Positions 28,625-39,944 are shown, numbered from the stretch's first letter. The stretch is 64,000 nt of DNA from CAVSXS01 sp963767715 (GCA_963767715.1 CAVYFA010000009.1:1-64000); one strand, 5' to 3'. Numbers and translations: made by a program. Notes: a model not told the origin generated them from the letters alone.

Positions 28625-29845
28625 ATGCTCAACGTTACGACGATCAAAGAATATGCTTACTCGCTCGGCTTCGACCTGGCGCGCGTCACCGGCGCAAACG
28701 CCTTCCCGGAGACTGAGCGCGTGGTTCAGGAGCGCATCGAGCGGGGCCTGATGGATGGTCTCCCCTGGTTTACCGCCGAACGGGCCAGCGTCTCCTGCCA
28801 TCCCGACGCGCTGCTGCCCGAGGCGCGTTCCATCATCGCGCTGGCGATGTTCTATCTGACCGAGCAGCCCGATGAGCGAGAAGATGGCGTCCCGCGCGGC
28901 CGTATCTCGCGTTATGCCTGGGGCGACGATTACCACGAGATCATCAAGCCCAAACTGCAACAATTCGCGGCGTGGCTGCGCGAATACGCGCGCGACGAGG
29001 TGCCGGAGGTGGAGACGCGCCTGTTCGTCGATACGGGTCGCATGGTTGACCGCGCGGTTGCGCAGCGCGCCGGGCTGGGCTGGTACGGGAAAAATACGAA
29101 TATCCTGACGCACGGCTGGGGATCATGGGTCTTCCTGGCGGAGATCGTGACGAATCTGCCGTTGGGTGGCGAGGACGGCAGCCAGTATGACGTGCCATCA
29201 AAGGCCAGTTGCGGCCGGTGCGATATCTGCCTGCGCGCCTGCCCGACGGGTGCCCTGCCAGCGCCCTATGTGCTCGACAACACGCGCTGCATCTCGTACC
29301 TCACGATCGAGCTGCGCGGCAGTATCCCACTGGAATTACGCCCCTTGATGGGCAACCTGATCTTTGGCTGCGATATTTGCCAGCAGGTCTGTCCCGTCAA
29401 TATCGTGGTGGAGCGACGGCTAGGGCTGCGCCAGGATGGAAAGGTTGCCTCCGCTTCATCGCAGCCGATCCAGTTGCAGCAGCGCGCGGCGCTGCGACCA
29501 CGCGCGGGTACCGGCAGCAGCCCCGAATTGATACCTTTGCTGGCATTGACCGAAGAAGAATTCCGCGAGCGCTTCCGGCACAGCCCCATCCGGCGCACTA
29601 AGCGGCGCGGACTGCTGCGCAACGTATGCGTGGCGCTTGGCAATATCGGCGACCCGCAGGCGATACCCGCCTTGACCGGCGCGCTGCACGACGCGGAGCC
29701 GCTGGTGCGCGGCCACGCCGCCTGGGCGCTGGGCCGCATTGGAGGCGCCGAGGCAACGCGCGCGCTGGAGGATGCCTTGCCAGGTGAAGAGCATGAAGAA
29801 GTCCGGCAGGAGATACGCTGTGCGTTGAGCAGCCTTCGCCCGTAG
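28625..29845 (+). CDS. queG: Epoxyqueuosine reductase with HEAT-repeat tail
   Basis: The last step of queuosine synthesis reduces epoxyqueuosine in tRNA, using cobalamin and two [4Fe-4S] clusters. The protein has 406 residues. The N-terminal DUF1730 domain (RISRYAWGDDYHEIIKPKL, VDTGRMVDRAVAQRAGLGWYGKNTNIL) binds cobalamin. The cluster motifs are CGRCDICLRACPTGA (about 198-212) and CDICQQVCP (about 250-258). The last 80 residues are HEAT-like repeats (IGDPQAIPALTGAL, LVRGHAAWALGRIGG) that contact tRNA. It starts three bases after the permease stop, so it may be transcribed with the exporter. Confidence 0.93.
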   Translation: MLNVTTIKEYAYSLGFDLARVTGANAFPETERVVQERIERGLMDGLPWFTAERASVSCHPDALLPEARSIIALAMFYLTEQPDEREDGVPRGRISRYAWGDDYHEIIKPKLQQFAAWLREYARDEVPEVETRLFVDTGRMVDRAVAQRAGLGWYGKNTNILTHGWGSWVFLAEIVTNLPLGGEDGSQYDVPSKASCGRCDICLRACPTGALPAPYVLDNTRCISYLTIELRGSIPLELRPLMGNLIFGCDICQQVCPVNIVVERRLGLRQDGKVASASSQPIQLQQRAALRPRAGTGSSPELIPLLALTEEEFRERFRHSPIRRTKRRGLLRNVCVALGNIGDPQAIPALTGALHDAEPLVRGHAAWALGRIGGAEATRALEDALPGEEHEEVRQEIRCALSSLRP

Positions 29846-29891
29846 AGACCCGCATACCTGTCCATGCGTTAGATGATTGTTCAAGGCAAAC

Positions 29892-29920
29892 AAAAAGGCG
29901 CAATATTGTGTATTGCGCCT
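29892..29920 (-). terminator. Rho-independent terminator of the 23S rRNA unit
   Basis: On the minus strand the stem AGGCGCAATA/TATTGCGCCT (29896-29905 with 29911-29920) is followed by a run of T (AAAAA at 29892-29896 on the plus strand). It lies about 146 bases past the mature 23S 3' end. Confidence 0.8.
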
Positions 29921-29930
29921 CCAACCGCTA

Positions 29931-29956
29931 CGAATAATTACCTCAATTTTGCCGAG
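29931..29956 (-). other. Pre-23S processing stem, 3' arm
   Basis: This 26-base segment is complementary, apart from one G-U pair, to 33186-33211 on the other side of the 23S gene. In the transcript the two flanks pair into a long stem of the kind cut by RNase III. Further complementarity continues inward, for example a nine-base GAAACAGAG match (29991-29999 with the inverse near 33146-33154). Confidence 0.75.
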
Positions 29957-30066
29957 ACCAGTCGATCCTCCAACCAGTGAGGAAACAGAGCCAGCTTCTC
30001 GCTTCGTGCCGTGCTTCTCCCCGATGGGCAGGCCATCTACGGAAGTCACACGAGACAGAAGCAGCA

Positions 30067-33071
<3,005 letters not shown>

Positions 33072-33185
33072 TGCTGCTCTTGGCTCGTGCTCCGTAGCGG
33101 CCTTGCGGCCACGGGAGGAATGCCACCGGTCACAGACCGACAAGCTGCCTCTGTTTCTCTTCTACTCGTTAAATTTTCTTCTGCC

Positions 33186-33211
33186 CTCGGCAAAATTGAA
33201 GTAATTATTCG
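33186..33211 (-). other. Pre-23S processing stem, 5' arm
   Basis: This arm pairs with 29931-29956. It lies about 115 bases before the mature 23S 5' end, so the precursor would be closed by a stem before processing. Confidence 0.75.
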
Positions 33212-33251
33212 TTATTCGGTTGTCAATGTGCTGATTGCTGAACGCCACGGT

Positions 33252-33280
33252 ATAATGCCATATTTTGCTAATGTTGTCAA
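33252..33280 (-). promoter_or_regulatory. Promoter of the 23S rRNA gene
   Basis: On the minus strand TTGACA (33275-33280), 17 bases, then CATTAT (33252-33257) form a good sigma-70-type promoter placed before the processing stem. This shows the 23S gene as its own transcription unit. A plus-strand TATAAT overlaps it (33251-33256). Confidence 0.65.
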
Positions 33281-33439
33281 CTGATTCCGCAAGCAATTTT
33301 AGCGCGGGCGCTTCATTAGCCAGAATGTACTAACATAAAGAACAAGATTGACGAACGATTGTATCGTTCAGTATGCTTCACATGTGCGATCGCACAGGGT
33401 GTGACTTTGTTTGTAAAGAAGAGGGAAGGCCGTCAAGCT

Positions 33440-34450
33440 ATGAAGTATTTCTTCTGGATCGCTTTCGCCGTGTTTCTCGCGGCCTCTATTCCACATGTGG
33501 CATATTTCTTTGCGTCCTTCGAGCCATCGCAGGGGCCGGAGGGTATCTGGTGGTGGACAGTGAGTTATGCAATTGCTATTAGTATCGATGTGACGGTCTA
33601 TTTGCTTTCCTGGACAGCATTTCAACGATACCGGCGCTACCGCACACCCAAGGCAGTCTGGCAGCACTGGCTGCTGATAGTGATGTGTACGGTGTTCTCG
33701 TGGGCGGTGAACTGGGCATACGCGAAGCAGTTTCACAGTCCGACGATGTTGAGCTCGGCTGAAACGACGGCGCCGTGGTTGACGAGCATTTTTCCGTTCA
33801 TGGCGAGCGCATTCCCCTTGCTGGGTATCGTATATACCATGATGGCGGAGACGATCTCTGAGACGGCCGCGGAGGAGAAGCAGGAGAAGGCACAGCAGTT
33901 GAACGCGCTGGCGGAGCTTGCGAAACAGACGAGCCTGCCGATCTCGACGTTACGCAAGGCGCTGATGAGCGGCACTCGTTTCAACCCCGCCAACCTGCTG
34001 AGCATCACGAACGTGGCGCGCGTGGCGCCGGTGGAGGCTGAGTCGTCAATGAGCCAGGATGTGGAGTTGAGTGAAGCAAGCGAGACGAATCGACCCATCA
34101 CCGGGCAGGTAGTGGCGATCGGGCGGGATGACGTCGTAACGCAAGAGAAGCGGGATACGCCGGTGATGAATACTGCCGACTCCCAGTTTCAGGGCATAGC
34201 GGTTGACGGCAGCCAGGATAAGCTTCAGATGACCATCGAGGCGCTGAAAGCAAACCCACGCCTGACAGATGAGGAGCTGGCGGAATATCTTAGCTTAAAA
34301 CGTCCGGCCAGCGCGCGCTTCTGGAGGTTGAAGGCGATTGAGATACTCAGCGCGCCTGGCCGCGAACAGACGGGTTCGACGCCGGTAGTTCATGCCGGCG
34401 GCCCCTGGACAACCCCAACAGGTTTAACGTCTGGCCCCGTCAGGCGCTAA
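33440..34450 (+). CDS. Hypothetical membrane protein with C-terminal winged-helix-like segment
   Basis: The protein has about 336 residues. The first 140 hold four membrane segments (FFWIAFAVFLAASIPHVAYFF; VSYAIAISIDVTVYLLSWTAF; HWLLIVMCTVFSWAVNWAY; SIFPFMASAFPLLGIVYTMMA). A cytoplasmic coiled stretch (SETAAEEKQEKAQQLNALAEL) and a short helix-turn-helix-like part (LPISTLRKALMSG) follow. Near the end, QMTIEALKANPRLTDEELAEYLSLKRPASARFWRLKA looks like a winged-helix DNA-binding unit. A membrane domain joined to replication- or transcription-type helix-turn-helix parts resembles prophage and plasmid Spd/DUF2637-like proteins. The function is unknown. ATG 33440 is preferred over upstream starts because the hydrophobic block begins there. 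Confidence 0.65.
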   Translation: MKYFFWIAFAVFLAASIPHVAYFFASFEPSQGPEGIWWWTVSYAIAISIDVTVYLLSWTAFQRYRRYRTPKAVWQHWLLIVMCTVFSWAVNWAYAKQFHSPTMLSSAETTAPWLTSIFPFMASAFPLLGIVYTMMAETISETAAEEKQEKAQQLNALAELAKQTSLPISTLRKALMSGTRFNPANLLSITNVARVAPVEAESSMSQDVELSEASETNRPITGQVVAIGRDDVVTQEKRDTPVMNTADSQFQGIAVDGSQDKLQMTIEALKANPRLTDEELAEYLSLKRPASARFWRLKAIEILSAPGREQTGSTPVVHAGGPWTTPTGLTSGPVRR

Positions 34451-34475
34451 GCGGAAGTTGGGAAGTTCAGAAACC

Positions 34476-34505
34476 TTGACGTTCGCTGAAACGATATGGT
34501 AAACT
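34476..34505 (+). promoter_or_regulatory. Possible promoter
   Basis: TTGACG (34476-34481), 18 bases, then TAAACT (34500-34505) lie upstream of the small gene at 34626. The -10 fits four of six consensus bases. Confidence 0.4.
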
Positions 34506-34625
34506 TGTTACGGTGTAATACACACTTTACACGAGCATGTGCCGTAAGTACTGTATTTCCAAGCGACAGTGCAGTCAAATTCAAAGTACAATGGTTGTCT
34601 AACTCCAAATTTATGGGAGGGTTCA

Positions 34626-34925
34626 ATGCGGGCCACTTTTAGTTACGCGAGCATTCTGCATGCCATAGGCCAGGTGCTGGATCAAGTCGGCGTCAAGAGT
34701 ATCGCCATCCACGAGGAAGAGGATGGTCTCTTCGTCGAGGGATTCAACAGCGATGGGCGTCTTGCGGTACAGTTGCGCTACGACATAGCGAGCCTCTACG
34801 ACCTGGTGAGTCGGTCGGGAGATGCAGTTGAGACGCAGGACGAACACGTTGTGAGCGAGGTAGAAGGCACGCTTCATCGTTTCCTGGCTGAACATAAGCG
34901 CGAACTTGTAGGAGCCTTGCGTTAA
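34626..34925 (+). CDS. Small hypothetical protein
   Basis: The 99-residue soluble protein starts at ATG 34626 with GGGAGG five bases upstream, which makes it a convincing gene. It reads as an alpha/beta domain: an N-terminal helix (ASILHAIGQVLDQVGV), two strands (SIAIHEEEDGLFVEGF, LAVQLRYDIASLYDLV) and a final long helix (EVEGTLHRFLAEHKRELVGAL). I do not recognise a family. A good terminator follows. Confidence 0.65.
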   Translation: MRATFSYASILHAIGQVLDQVGVKSIAIHEEEDGLFVEGFNSDGRLAVQLRYDIASLYDLVSRSGDAVETQDEHVVSEVEGTLHRFLAEHKRELVGALR

Positions 34926-34989
34926 AAGTGAGCGTCAGGGGTATGATGCTTGCTTACGCCGCAGGGAAGTTCTAAGCTAGCTAGTAAGG

Positions 34990-35013
34990 AACCGGGGGCT
35001 ACCCCGGTTTTTC
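34990..35013 (+). terminator. Rho-independent terminator
   Basis: The arms AACCGGGG (34990-34997) and CCCCGGTT (35002-35009), loop GCTA, are followed by TTTCTTTCTTT. It ends the small gene at 34626-34925. Confidence 0.8.
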
Positions 35014-35078
35014 TTTCTTTGTATTGCGAGGTGAGGAGGCACGCGGTCCAGTCCAGGGGAAGAGGAGACGAAACGTAT

Positions 35079-35435
35079 TTAGTCGGCAGCGTCGCACAGC
35101 CAATGATTACCGTAACAGCGCATACACTCGACTACCTCAACCAGGTCACGACCCTTGGCGGTTAACGAATATTCGACGCGTGGAGGAACTTCAGCGAAAG
35201 TCTGGCGAACGATAACTCCTTGATCTTCCAACGAGCGCAGGCGCTCGGAAAGGGTTTTAGGACTGATACCCTGGAGGGAGCGTTCGAGCTGGTTGAAGCG
35301 TTTGACACCTGAGGCTAAATCGCGGATAATAAGCAGGGTCCACTTGCCGCTGATGATTTTTGCGGTTCGAGCAACAGGGCAGACTGTATTGTCGATCTCA
35401 GTATTGAGGAGGTGCGATGCTGTTGGTAGCTCCAT
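35079..35435 (-). CDS. HxlR-family transcriptional regulator
   Basis: This is a 118-residue winged-helix regulator. The family signature is clear: CPVARTAKIISGKWTLLIIRDL with the N-terminal Cys used for redox or aldehyde sensing in this family, RFNQLERSLQGISPKTLSERLRSLEDQGVI (recognition helix and wing start), and VEYSLTAKGRDLVEVV. It acts as a dimer on DNA. The adjoining genes do not reveal the target. Confidence 0.9.
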   Translation of the reverse strand: MELPTASHLLNTEIDNTVCPVARTAKIISGKWTLLIIRDLASGVKRFNQLERSLQGISPKTLSERLRSLEDQGVIVRQTFAEVPPRVEYSLTAKGRDLVEVVECMRCYGNHWLCDAAD

Positions 35436-35559
35436 AGTATTACTCTATCGCAATGACCAAGATGTATCCACTTATCTTAAGGAAGACTATATCACAGTAG
35501 AAACCTAAAGTAAAGCGCAGGTCCCACTCGACTTTACCGGGAAAGTATGATATGCTCAT

Positions 35560-35666
35560 AGCTAATAGGAAAGCAGGAGAGGCACAAAGCCACGATCGCC
35601 TGAATGCACATGAACAATTATATCTATCCTGGCTGCGCGGTTTCTCCCTATTGAGAGGAGAAGAAA
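35560..35666 (+). promoter_or_regulatory. Leader of the NYN-domain gene, possibly structured
   Basis: The leader contains GGAGAGGCACAAAGCCACGA (about 35577-35596) and a later TGGCTGCGCGGTTTCTCC. GGAGA can pair with TCTCC, and GGC-ACAAA-GCC forms an inner stem. The layout recalls c-di-GMP-I riboswitch parts, but the usual second hairpin with a GNRA loop is absent. A plain structured leader is the safer reading. Confidence 0.2.
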
Positions 35667-37037
35667 GTGCCCGAAGAAATAGCTCTATTCATCGATTTTG
35701 AGAACATCCGATATAGTATGCTGAATATTCAGAGGCGAGAGCCGGATCCTCAGGAATTGATTGCCGTGGCGCGGCGCTACGGAACAGTGATGGTGGCACG
35801 CGCTTATGCGGACTGGTCTCGTCAACCAGAGCCCTTCAAGGGAAGTCTGACGGCGGCAATGATCGACCGGGTTGATTGCCCCGCCAAGCAGCGAGATCGT
35901 ATCCGAATGGGAACGGTGCATTACCCGCCTGGTGGTTCGCCAACGGGTTCGCTGGGCTCTCCCGGCCTGGTAACGGAGCAAGGCTCAGGCCCACTCGCGT
36001 CGGTCCCCGGCCGCCAGTGGCCATCCGGTCCCCTCGGCAATTCTGGACCGTTACCGGCAATTACGCCGCAGGGAGGCAGCGATTGGGCTGGCTACTCCGA
36101 TGAGGCAAGAGCGCCTGGTACAGATGAAGATGTACTCGAAGAAGATGAGTCGATAACGGGCGAAAGCTACCTGCCAGACTACTCGCAGCGCGAACCGTCC
36201 CGCCAATTTCAGAGCTTGCCCAATCAGTACGCTCAGTATACACAGCCCGCCCCTACCAGTAACACCGGTCCCTTAAACTATCCCGGTGCGCCTGGAGTGC
36301 ATACTGGAAATACCGGCCATTTACCGGCCGTGAGCGCAGGGAACGCAGGGGGATCAAGCACCATCGTACAAAGTACAGTAGTGCAAAGCACCGTCGACCT
36401 GAATATGCTGATGGATATTATTGAAACTGTTTTTGATCGTCCTAGTATTTCTACGTTCGTTTTGATGACCGGCGATAAAGACTTCACCCGAATCAGCGCC
36501 CGTTTGAAACTACGTTTGAACAAAACCGTTATTGTTGTTGGAATTCCAGGAACCGTCAGCCGGGACCTTATAAGCAGCGCGAACCAGTTTGTGCCATTGA
36601 TACCGGGGGGAGGGTCTGCATCTGAGGCAGGCTATAGCGCGTATTCACCGTCAGGGCCGCTCTCGATGTCTGGTAACACAGGCAGTATGCCCGCTATAAA
36701 TCCGAATATGGTGGGAGTGCCGGCATCACCCTATCCGCCATCTGGCGCCTACCCGATGGACGTGTTAGACCCACAATTCTTGCAATTTCTGGACTACATT
36801 GATCGCAACTGGTCCTGGCGTACAATCATCGGGGTATCCAATTTCATCGGTGATCCCCTGAATCCGAAGAATCGTTTCCGCGGCCGCCTGACGCGCGAAT
36901 CGGCGCGCGAACTGCTGAATCTGTGCGTCCAGCAGGGCATCCTGCTTTTACAGACCGACTCTTCGGGGGCTGAAGATCTGCGCCTCAACCGCACGCATCC
37001 TGGCGTTGACGAGGTGTTGAAACAATTTGTGCGCTAA
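35667..37037 (+). CDS. NYN-domain protein with long internal insert and C-terminal winged helix
   Basis: The 456-residue protein begins as an NYN (LabA/DUF88) PIN-like nuclease domain: IALFIDFENIRYSML with the first catalytic Asp (about residue 10), then ARRYGTVMVARAYADW. After RVDCPAKQRDRI the domain is interrupted by about 150 Gly/Ser/Pro-rich residues (NTGPL, GNTGHLPAVS repeats). It resumes with VDLNMLMDIIETVF and FVLMTGDKDFTRISARLK, which holds the later Asp residues. After a second low-complexity linker the end (FLQFLDYIDRNWSWRTIIGVS, LTRESARELLNLCVQQGIL) looks like a winged helix. It probably cuts or handles RNA. GTG 35667 follows GAGGAG with six-base spacing. Confidence 0.85.
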   Translation: MPEEIALFIDFENIRYSMLNIQRREPDPQELIAVARRYGTVMVARAYADWSRQPEPFKGSLTAAMIDRVDCPAKQRDRIRMGTVHYPPGGSPTGSLGSPGLVTEQGSGPLASVPGRQWPSGPLGNSGPLPAITPQGGSDWAGYSDEARAPGTDEDVLEEDESITGESYLPDYSQREPSRQFQSLPNQYAQYTQPAPTSNTGPLNYPGAPGVHTGNTGHLPAVSAGNAGGSSTIVQSTVVQSTVDLNMLMDIIETVFDRPSISTFVLMTGDKDFTRISARLKLRLNKTVIVVGIPGTVSRDLISSANQFVPLIPGGGSASEAGYSAYSPSGPLSMSGNTGSMPAINPNMVGVPASPYPPSGAYPMDVLDPQFLQFLDYIDRNWSWRTIIGVSNFIGDPLNPKNRFRGRLTRESARELLNLCVQQGILLLQTDSSGAEDLRLNRTHPGVDEVLKQFVR

Positions 37038-37079
37038 TGGCACCCTTGCGGATGCCATCGAAGAAACTGATCAGAGTTT

Positions 37080-37127
37080 AGGGCGACTGGCAGGGGTAGC
37101 AACCCTTGTGGTCGCCCTTCGTATTTT
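37080..37127 (+). terminator. Terminator after the NYN gene
   Basis: AGGGCGAC (37080-37087) pairs with GTCGCCCT (37111-37118). The loop holds a second small stem (GGGGTAGCAACCC), and TCGTATTTTT follows. Confidence 0.65.
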
Positions 37128-37174
37128 TACTAAAGACATACGCGGGAAAGGTGCATGAAATAAAGGAGCGAAGT

Positions 37175-38239
37175 ATGAGTACGGCAACGAAGCTGCTATT
37201 ACAACGCCTGATAGATAGCCCAAGCCCATCAGGTTTCGAGTTGGCCATCCAGAAAGTGGTGCGCGATGAGCTAGGGCAGTACGCGGACGAAGTAAGCACC
37301 GATATACATGGGAATGTGATTGCTGCCCTTAACCCGGCGGGCAGGCCGCGCGTGATGCTCACCGCACATTGCGACGAGATCGGCTTCATCATTCGCTACA
37401 TCGACGAGCAGGGCTTTCTCTCCTTCGCGCCAATAGGGGGCTTCGATACGAGCACACTGCCTGGCAGCCGCGTCGTGCTGCACACACCCGCGGGACCCAT
37501 CCCGGGCGTTATCGGCTGCCAGCCGGTTCATCTGACCGATCCTGATGAGCGCGGACGGGCGCCTAAATACTACGATTTGTGGATTGATATTGGAGCGACA
37601 AGCGGCGAGGAGGCCGCGCGGCTCGTGCCGCTCGGTACGCCCGCGACACGAGCCGCGGGCCTCGAGGTACTGCGCGATGACCTTGTCGTATCGCGCGCGC
37701 TGGATGATAAGGCAGGGCTCTGCTCGATTATCGGAGCGATGCAGCGCATCCACAGCCAGCGCGAGCGCCTGAAGGCGGCCGTGTACTGCGTCTCAGCGGT
37801 GCAGGAGGAAGTCGGCACGCGTGGGGCACATACCAGCGCGTATACCGTTCACCCAGATATCGCCCTCACTGTTGATGTCACATTCGCATCAGATAATCCG
37901 CACACTTCCAGGCAGCGGTTGGGGGATGTCAAATTGGGCGGTGGCCCTGCCATTACACTGGGCGGATTTGTGAACGGGCGTATTGCCCAGCGCCTGCTGT
38001 CCATAGCGCAGGAAAGCAGTATAGCGTTCCAGTACGATGTGCAGGGAGGTTATACAGGCACTGATAACGACGAAATTCAAGTCGTTCACGGAGGAGTCGC
38101 AACCGGCCTGCTGAACATCCCCAGCCGGTATATGCACAGCGAGTCGGAGGTCGTCTCACTCGCCGACATCGACGCAACGGCGGAGTTGATGGCTCGACTT
38201 GTCCTCTCTCTAAATGAAGACACACCTGAATTGCTGTAA
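37175..38239 (+). CDS. M42 family metallopeptidase (glutamyl aminopeptidase type)
   Basis: The 354-residue protein belongs to the M42 dinuclear-zinc aminopeptidases that form dodecameric tetrahedral particles. Metal and catalytic motifs are AHCDEIGFIIRYID (first His and Asp), SRALDDKAGLCSII (bridging Asp), VQEEVGTRGAHTS (catalytic Glu and next ligand), LTVDVTF (Asp) and the late HSESEVVSLADI (His). GGTDNDEIQ-like TGTDNDEIQVVHGGV is present. ATG 37175 follows AAGGAG by six bases. It degrades short peptides in the cytoplasm. Confidence 0.93.
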   Translation: MSTATKLLLQRLIDSPSPSGFELAIQKVVRDELGQYADEVSTDIHGNVIAALNPAGRPRVMLTAHCDEIGFIIRYIDEQGFLSFAPIGGFDTSTLPGSRVVLHTPAGPIPGVIGCQPVHLTDPDERGRAPKYYDLWIDIGATSGEEAARLVPLGTPATRAAGLEVLRDDLVVSRALDDKAGLCSIIGAMQRIHSQRERLKAAVYCVSAVQEEVGTRGAHTSAYTVHPDIALTVDVTFASDNPHTSRQRLGDVKLGGGPAITLGGFVNGRIAQRLLSIAQESSIAFQYDVQGGYTGTDNDEIQVVHGGVATGLLNIPSRYMHSESEVVSLADIDATAELMARLVLSLNEDTPELL

Positions 38240-38303
38240 ACATAAAGGCCGTTGTGAAGCAAAATGACGTATAATGAGCTACTACAAGAAGGAGGGAGAT
38301 TTT

Positions 38304-38921
38304 ATGCAAAACGTTCCTAATCTCCTAAGTTTTAGCCGCATAGCAGCCACAGTGGTCATCTTTATACTGATTCTCGTGAACCAGCCCTGGGCCTTCCTGG
38401 TGGCTACCGTTCTGTTCTTTTTCGCTTCAATTACCGACCTGTTCGACGGCTACTTAGCGCGCAAGTACTCGCTGGTATCCCCGCTCGGCATCTTTCTAGA
38501 CCTGACGGCTGACAAAATCTTCGTCTCCGCCATCCTGGTCGCGCTCGTACAGCTCGGTCTCGTGCCCGCCTGGATAGTATTTATCATCATTGCCCGTGAA
38601 TTTCTCGTAACCGGCCTGCGTACGGTTGCGTCGGCGAGGGGTACGATCATTCCAGCCGGTAAACTTGGCAAGCAGAAAACGTTTATCACTCTGGTGGGTA
38701 CAGGCGGGATCTTGCTGGCGAAAGGATTCGGGGGACAGCATCTCTCGCTCTTCCCTCCCCTGCTGAACTTCTCGGCCCAGGGGATCAACGTGAGTGATTA
38801 TCTCCTGCTCACGGCCGATGCCTTGCTGGTCCTGGCAGTCATCTGGACGGTCCTCTCTGGAACTGAGTACGTGCTGGGCGCGTTGCCGGTCTTCTCGAAT
38901 AAACCGAGCACGACCGCGTGA
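38304..38921 (+). CDS. pgsA: CDP-diacylglycerol-glycerol-3-phosphate 3-phosphatidyltransferase
   Basis: This is the committed step to phosphatidylglycerol: CDP-diacylglycerol plus glycerol-3-phosphate gives phosphatidylglycerophosphate at the membrane. The 205-residue protein carries the full CDP-alcohol transferase motif D-x2-DG-x2-AR-x8-G-x3-D-x3-D from DLFDGYLAR (about 46) to DLTADK. About five or six membrane segments are visible, starting VVIFILILVNQPWAFLVATVLFFF. REFLVTGLRTVASARG after the motif is typical of PgsA. ATG 38304 follows GGAGGG. Confidence 0.92.
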   Translation: MQNVPNLLSFSRIAATVVIFILILVNQPWAFLVATVLFFFASITDLFDGYLARKYSLVSPLGIFLDLTADKIFVSAILVALVQLGLVPAWIVFIIIAREFLVTGLRTVASARGTIIPAGKLGKQKTFITLVGTGGILLAKGFGGQHLSLFPPLLNFSAQGINVSDYLLLTADALLVLAVIWTVLSGTEYVLGALPVFSNKPSTTA

Positions 38922-38927
38922 AACCGC

Positions 38928-38965
38928 AATGTGCATCGATCCCTACGTACGACGCGATGCACATT
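38928..38965. terminator. Bidirectional hairpin between pgsA and the panC-like gene
   Basis: AATGTGCATCG (38928-38938) pairs with CGATGCACATT (38955-38965). The right arm touches the stop codon of the minus-strand gene. No strong T-run. Confidence 0.5.
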
Positions 38966-39857
38966 AAACGAGCCAGCGGCCATCTCGTAAGAGGACATTA
39001 TCGGTGAAACGCATCTTGCCCACGCTGGCGGTAATCACAAGCAACAGGTTAGTTAACACGTCGGGGAGCATGCCACTTGTTCCGCCAGGTGACTCGAAGG
39101 TATCAGGATCGCAGACAGTTGCATATTCCAGGGTGAGCAAGGGAGATGCTGCTACCTGGTCCGCCATAGCCTTTTCGATAATGGCCATGCGTCGCTCGCC
39201 CTGCTCGACGAGTGCCTTCGCCGCCAGCAGGGAAGGATAGAGCAGAGTAATCGCCTGTCGTTCCGCTGGAGCCAGCAGGGGTAAGCGGCTGCCATACGCC
39301 AGCCCATCAGCGTCACGGACTGTTGTCAACATCTGCAATTTGATATCGATATTGAGATCGCGCACGATCTGTTGCAACAGGGCAAAATGCTGAAAGTTCT
39401 TCTGCCCAAAGTAGGCGACATCAGGTCTTACAAGTTCAAACAGTTTCGTCATGATCGTGGCGTAGCCGTGTAAAGAACCGCTATTGTATGCTCCCTCCAG
39501 CCGCTCTGCTACGGGGCCAGTGGGACGAACGAAGGTCGCGAAACCTGGCGGGAACAGTTCCGCGGAGTCGGGAGTGAATACAACATCTACCTGCTCGCTC
39601 TTCAATAAGAGGAAATCTCGCCCCAGATCGCGTGGATAGCGCGCAAATTCATCGGGAGAAGCAAACTGAAGGGGGCTCAATACAATGCCTACCAGGCAAT
39701 ACTCAGATACCCGGCGAGCCTCGCGGATAAGCGCGAGATTCCCGGCATGCAGGTACCCCCTGGTTGGCACAAAGCTAACGGAGCCGCCGGCGAGCCAGCC
39801 CCGCGCCGTTTCAGTCATCTCATCCAGGCTTTGAATAATGCGCATGTTGTGATCCAT
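38964..39857 (-). CDS. panC: Pantothenate synthetase-like protein, divergent active site
   Basis: The 297-residue protein has the whole PanC fold: LHAGNLALIREARR, the RYPRDLGRDFLLLKSEQVDVVFTP block, GYATIMTKLFELVRPDVAYFGQKNF and VRDADGLAYGSRLPLLAPAER. Canonical PanC joins pantoate and beta-alanine with ATP. Several catalytic positions differ here. The PTMGxLHxGH motif reads PTRGYLHAGN, losing Met and the second His. The NPxQF motif reads SPLQF. GxKDxQQ reads GQKNFQH. SSRN reads GSRL. This may be an inactive or re-tasked paralog, or a lineage-specific enzyme. The gene symbol is by homology only. Confidence 0.72.
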   Translation of the reverse strand: MDHNMRIIQSLDEMTETARGWLAGGSVSFVPTRGYLHAGNLALIREARRVSEYCLVGIVLSPLQFASPDEFARYPRDLGRDFLLLKSEQVDVVFTPDSAELFPPGFATFVRPTGPVAERLEGAYNSGSLHGYATIMTKLFELVRPDVAYFGQKNFQHFALLQQIVRDLNIDIKLQMLTTVRDADGLAYGSRLPLLAPAERQAITLLYPSLLAAKALVEQGERRMAIIEKAMADQVAASPLLTLEYATVCDPDTFESPGGTSGMLPDVLTNLLLVITASVGKMRFTDNVLLRDGRWLV

Positions 39858-39935
39858 GTACGTTTTGCATCCACCTACTAAGTTTGATGTATGTAGTGTA
39901 CATAACGAGTAGGGCGAATGCCAGTAACCTTTCTA

Positions 39936-39944
39936 TGCTATACT
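39936..39944 (+). promoter_or_regulatory. Extended -10 before the alpha/beta hydrolase gene
   Basis: TGCTATACT, about 27-35 bases before the preferred ATG 39971. No clear -35 was seen. Confidence 0.35.

Noticed and set aside
29922..30066. Possible 5S rRNA after the 23S gene
   Set aside because: The segment pairs with the 5' flank of 23S as a processing stem and lacks 5S signatures; the terminator follows at once.
35560..35666. c-di-GMP-I (GEMM) riboswitch
   Set aside because: Only fragments resemble the consensus. The GNRA-capped second helix and its receptor are not found, so it is kept only as a weak leader observation.
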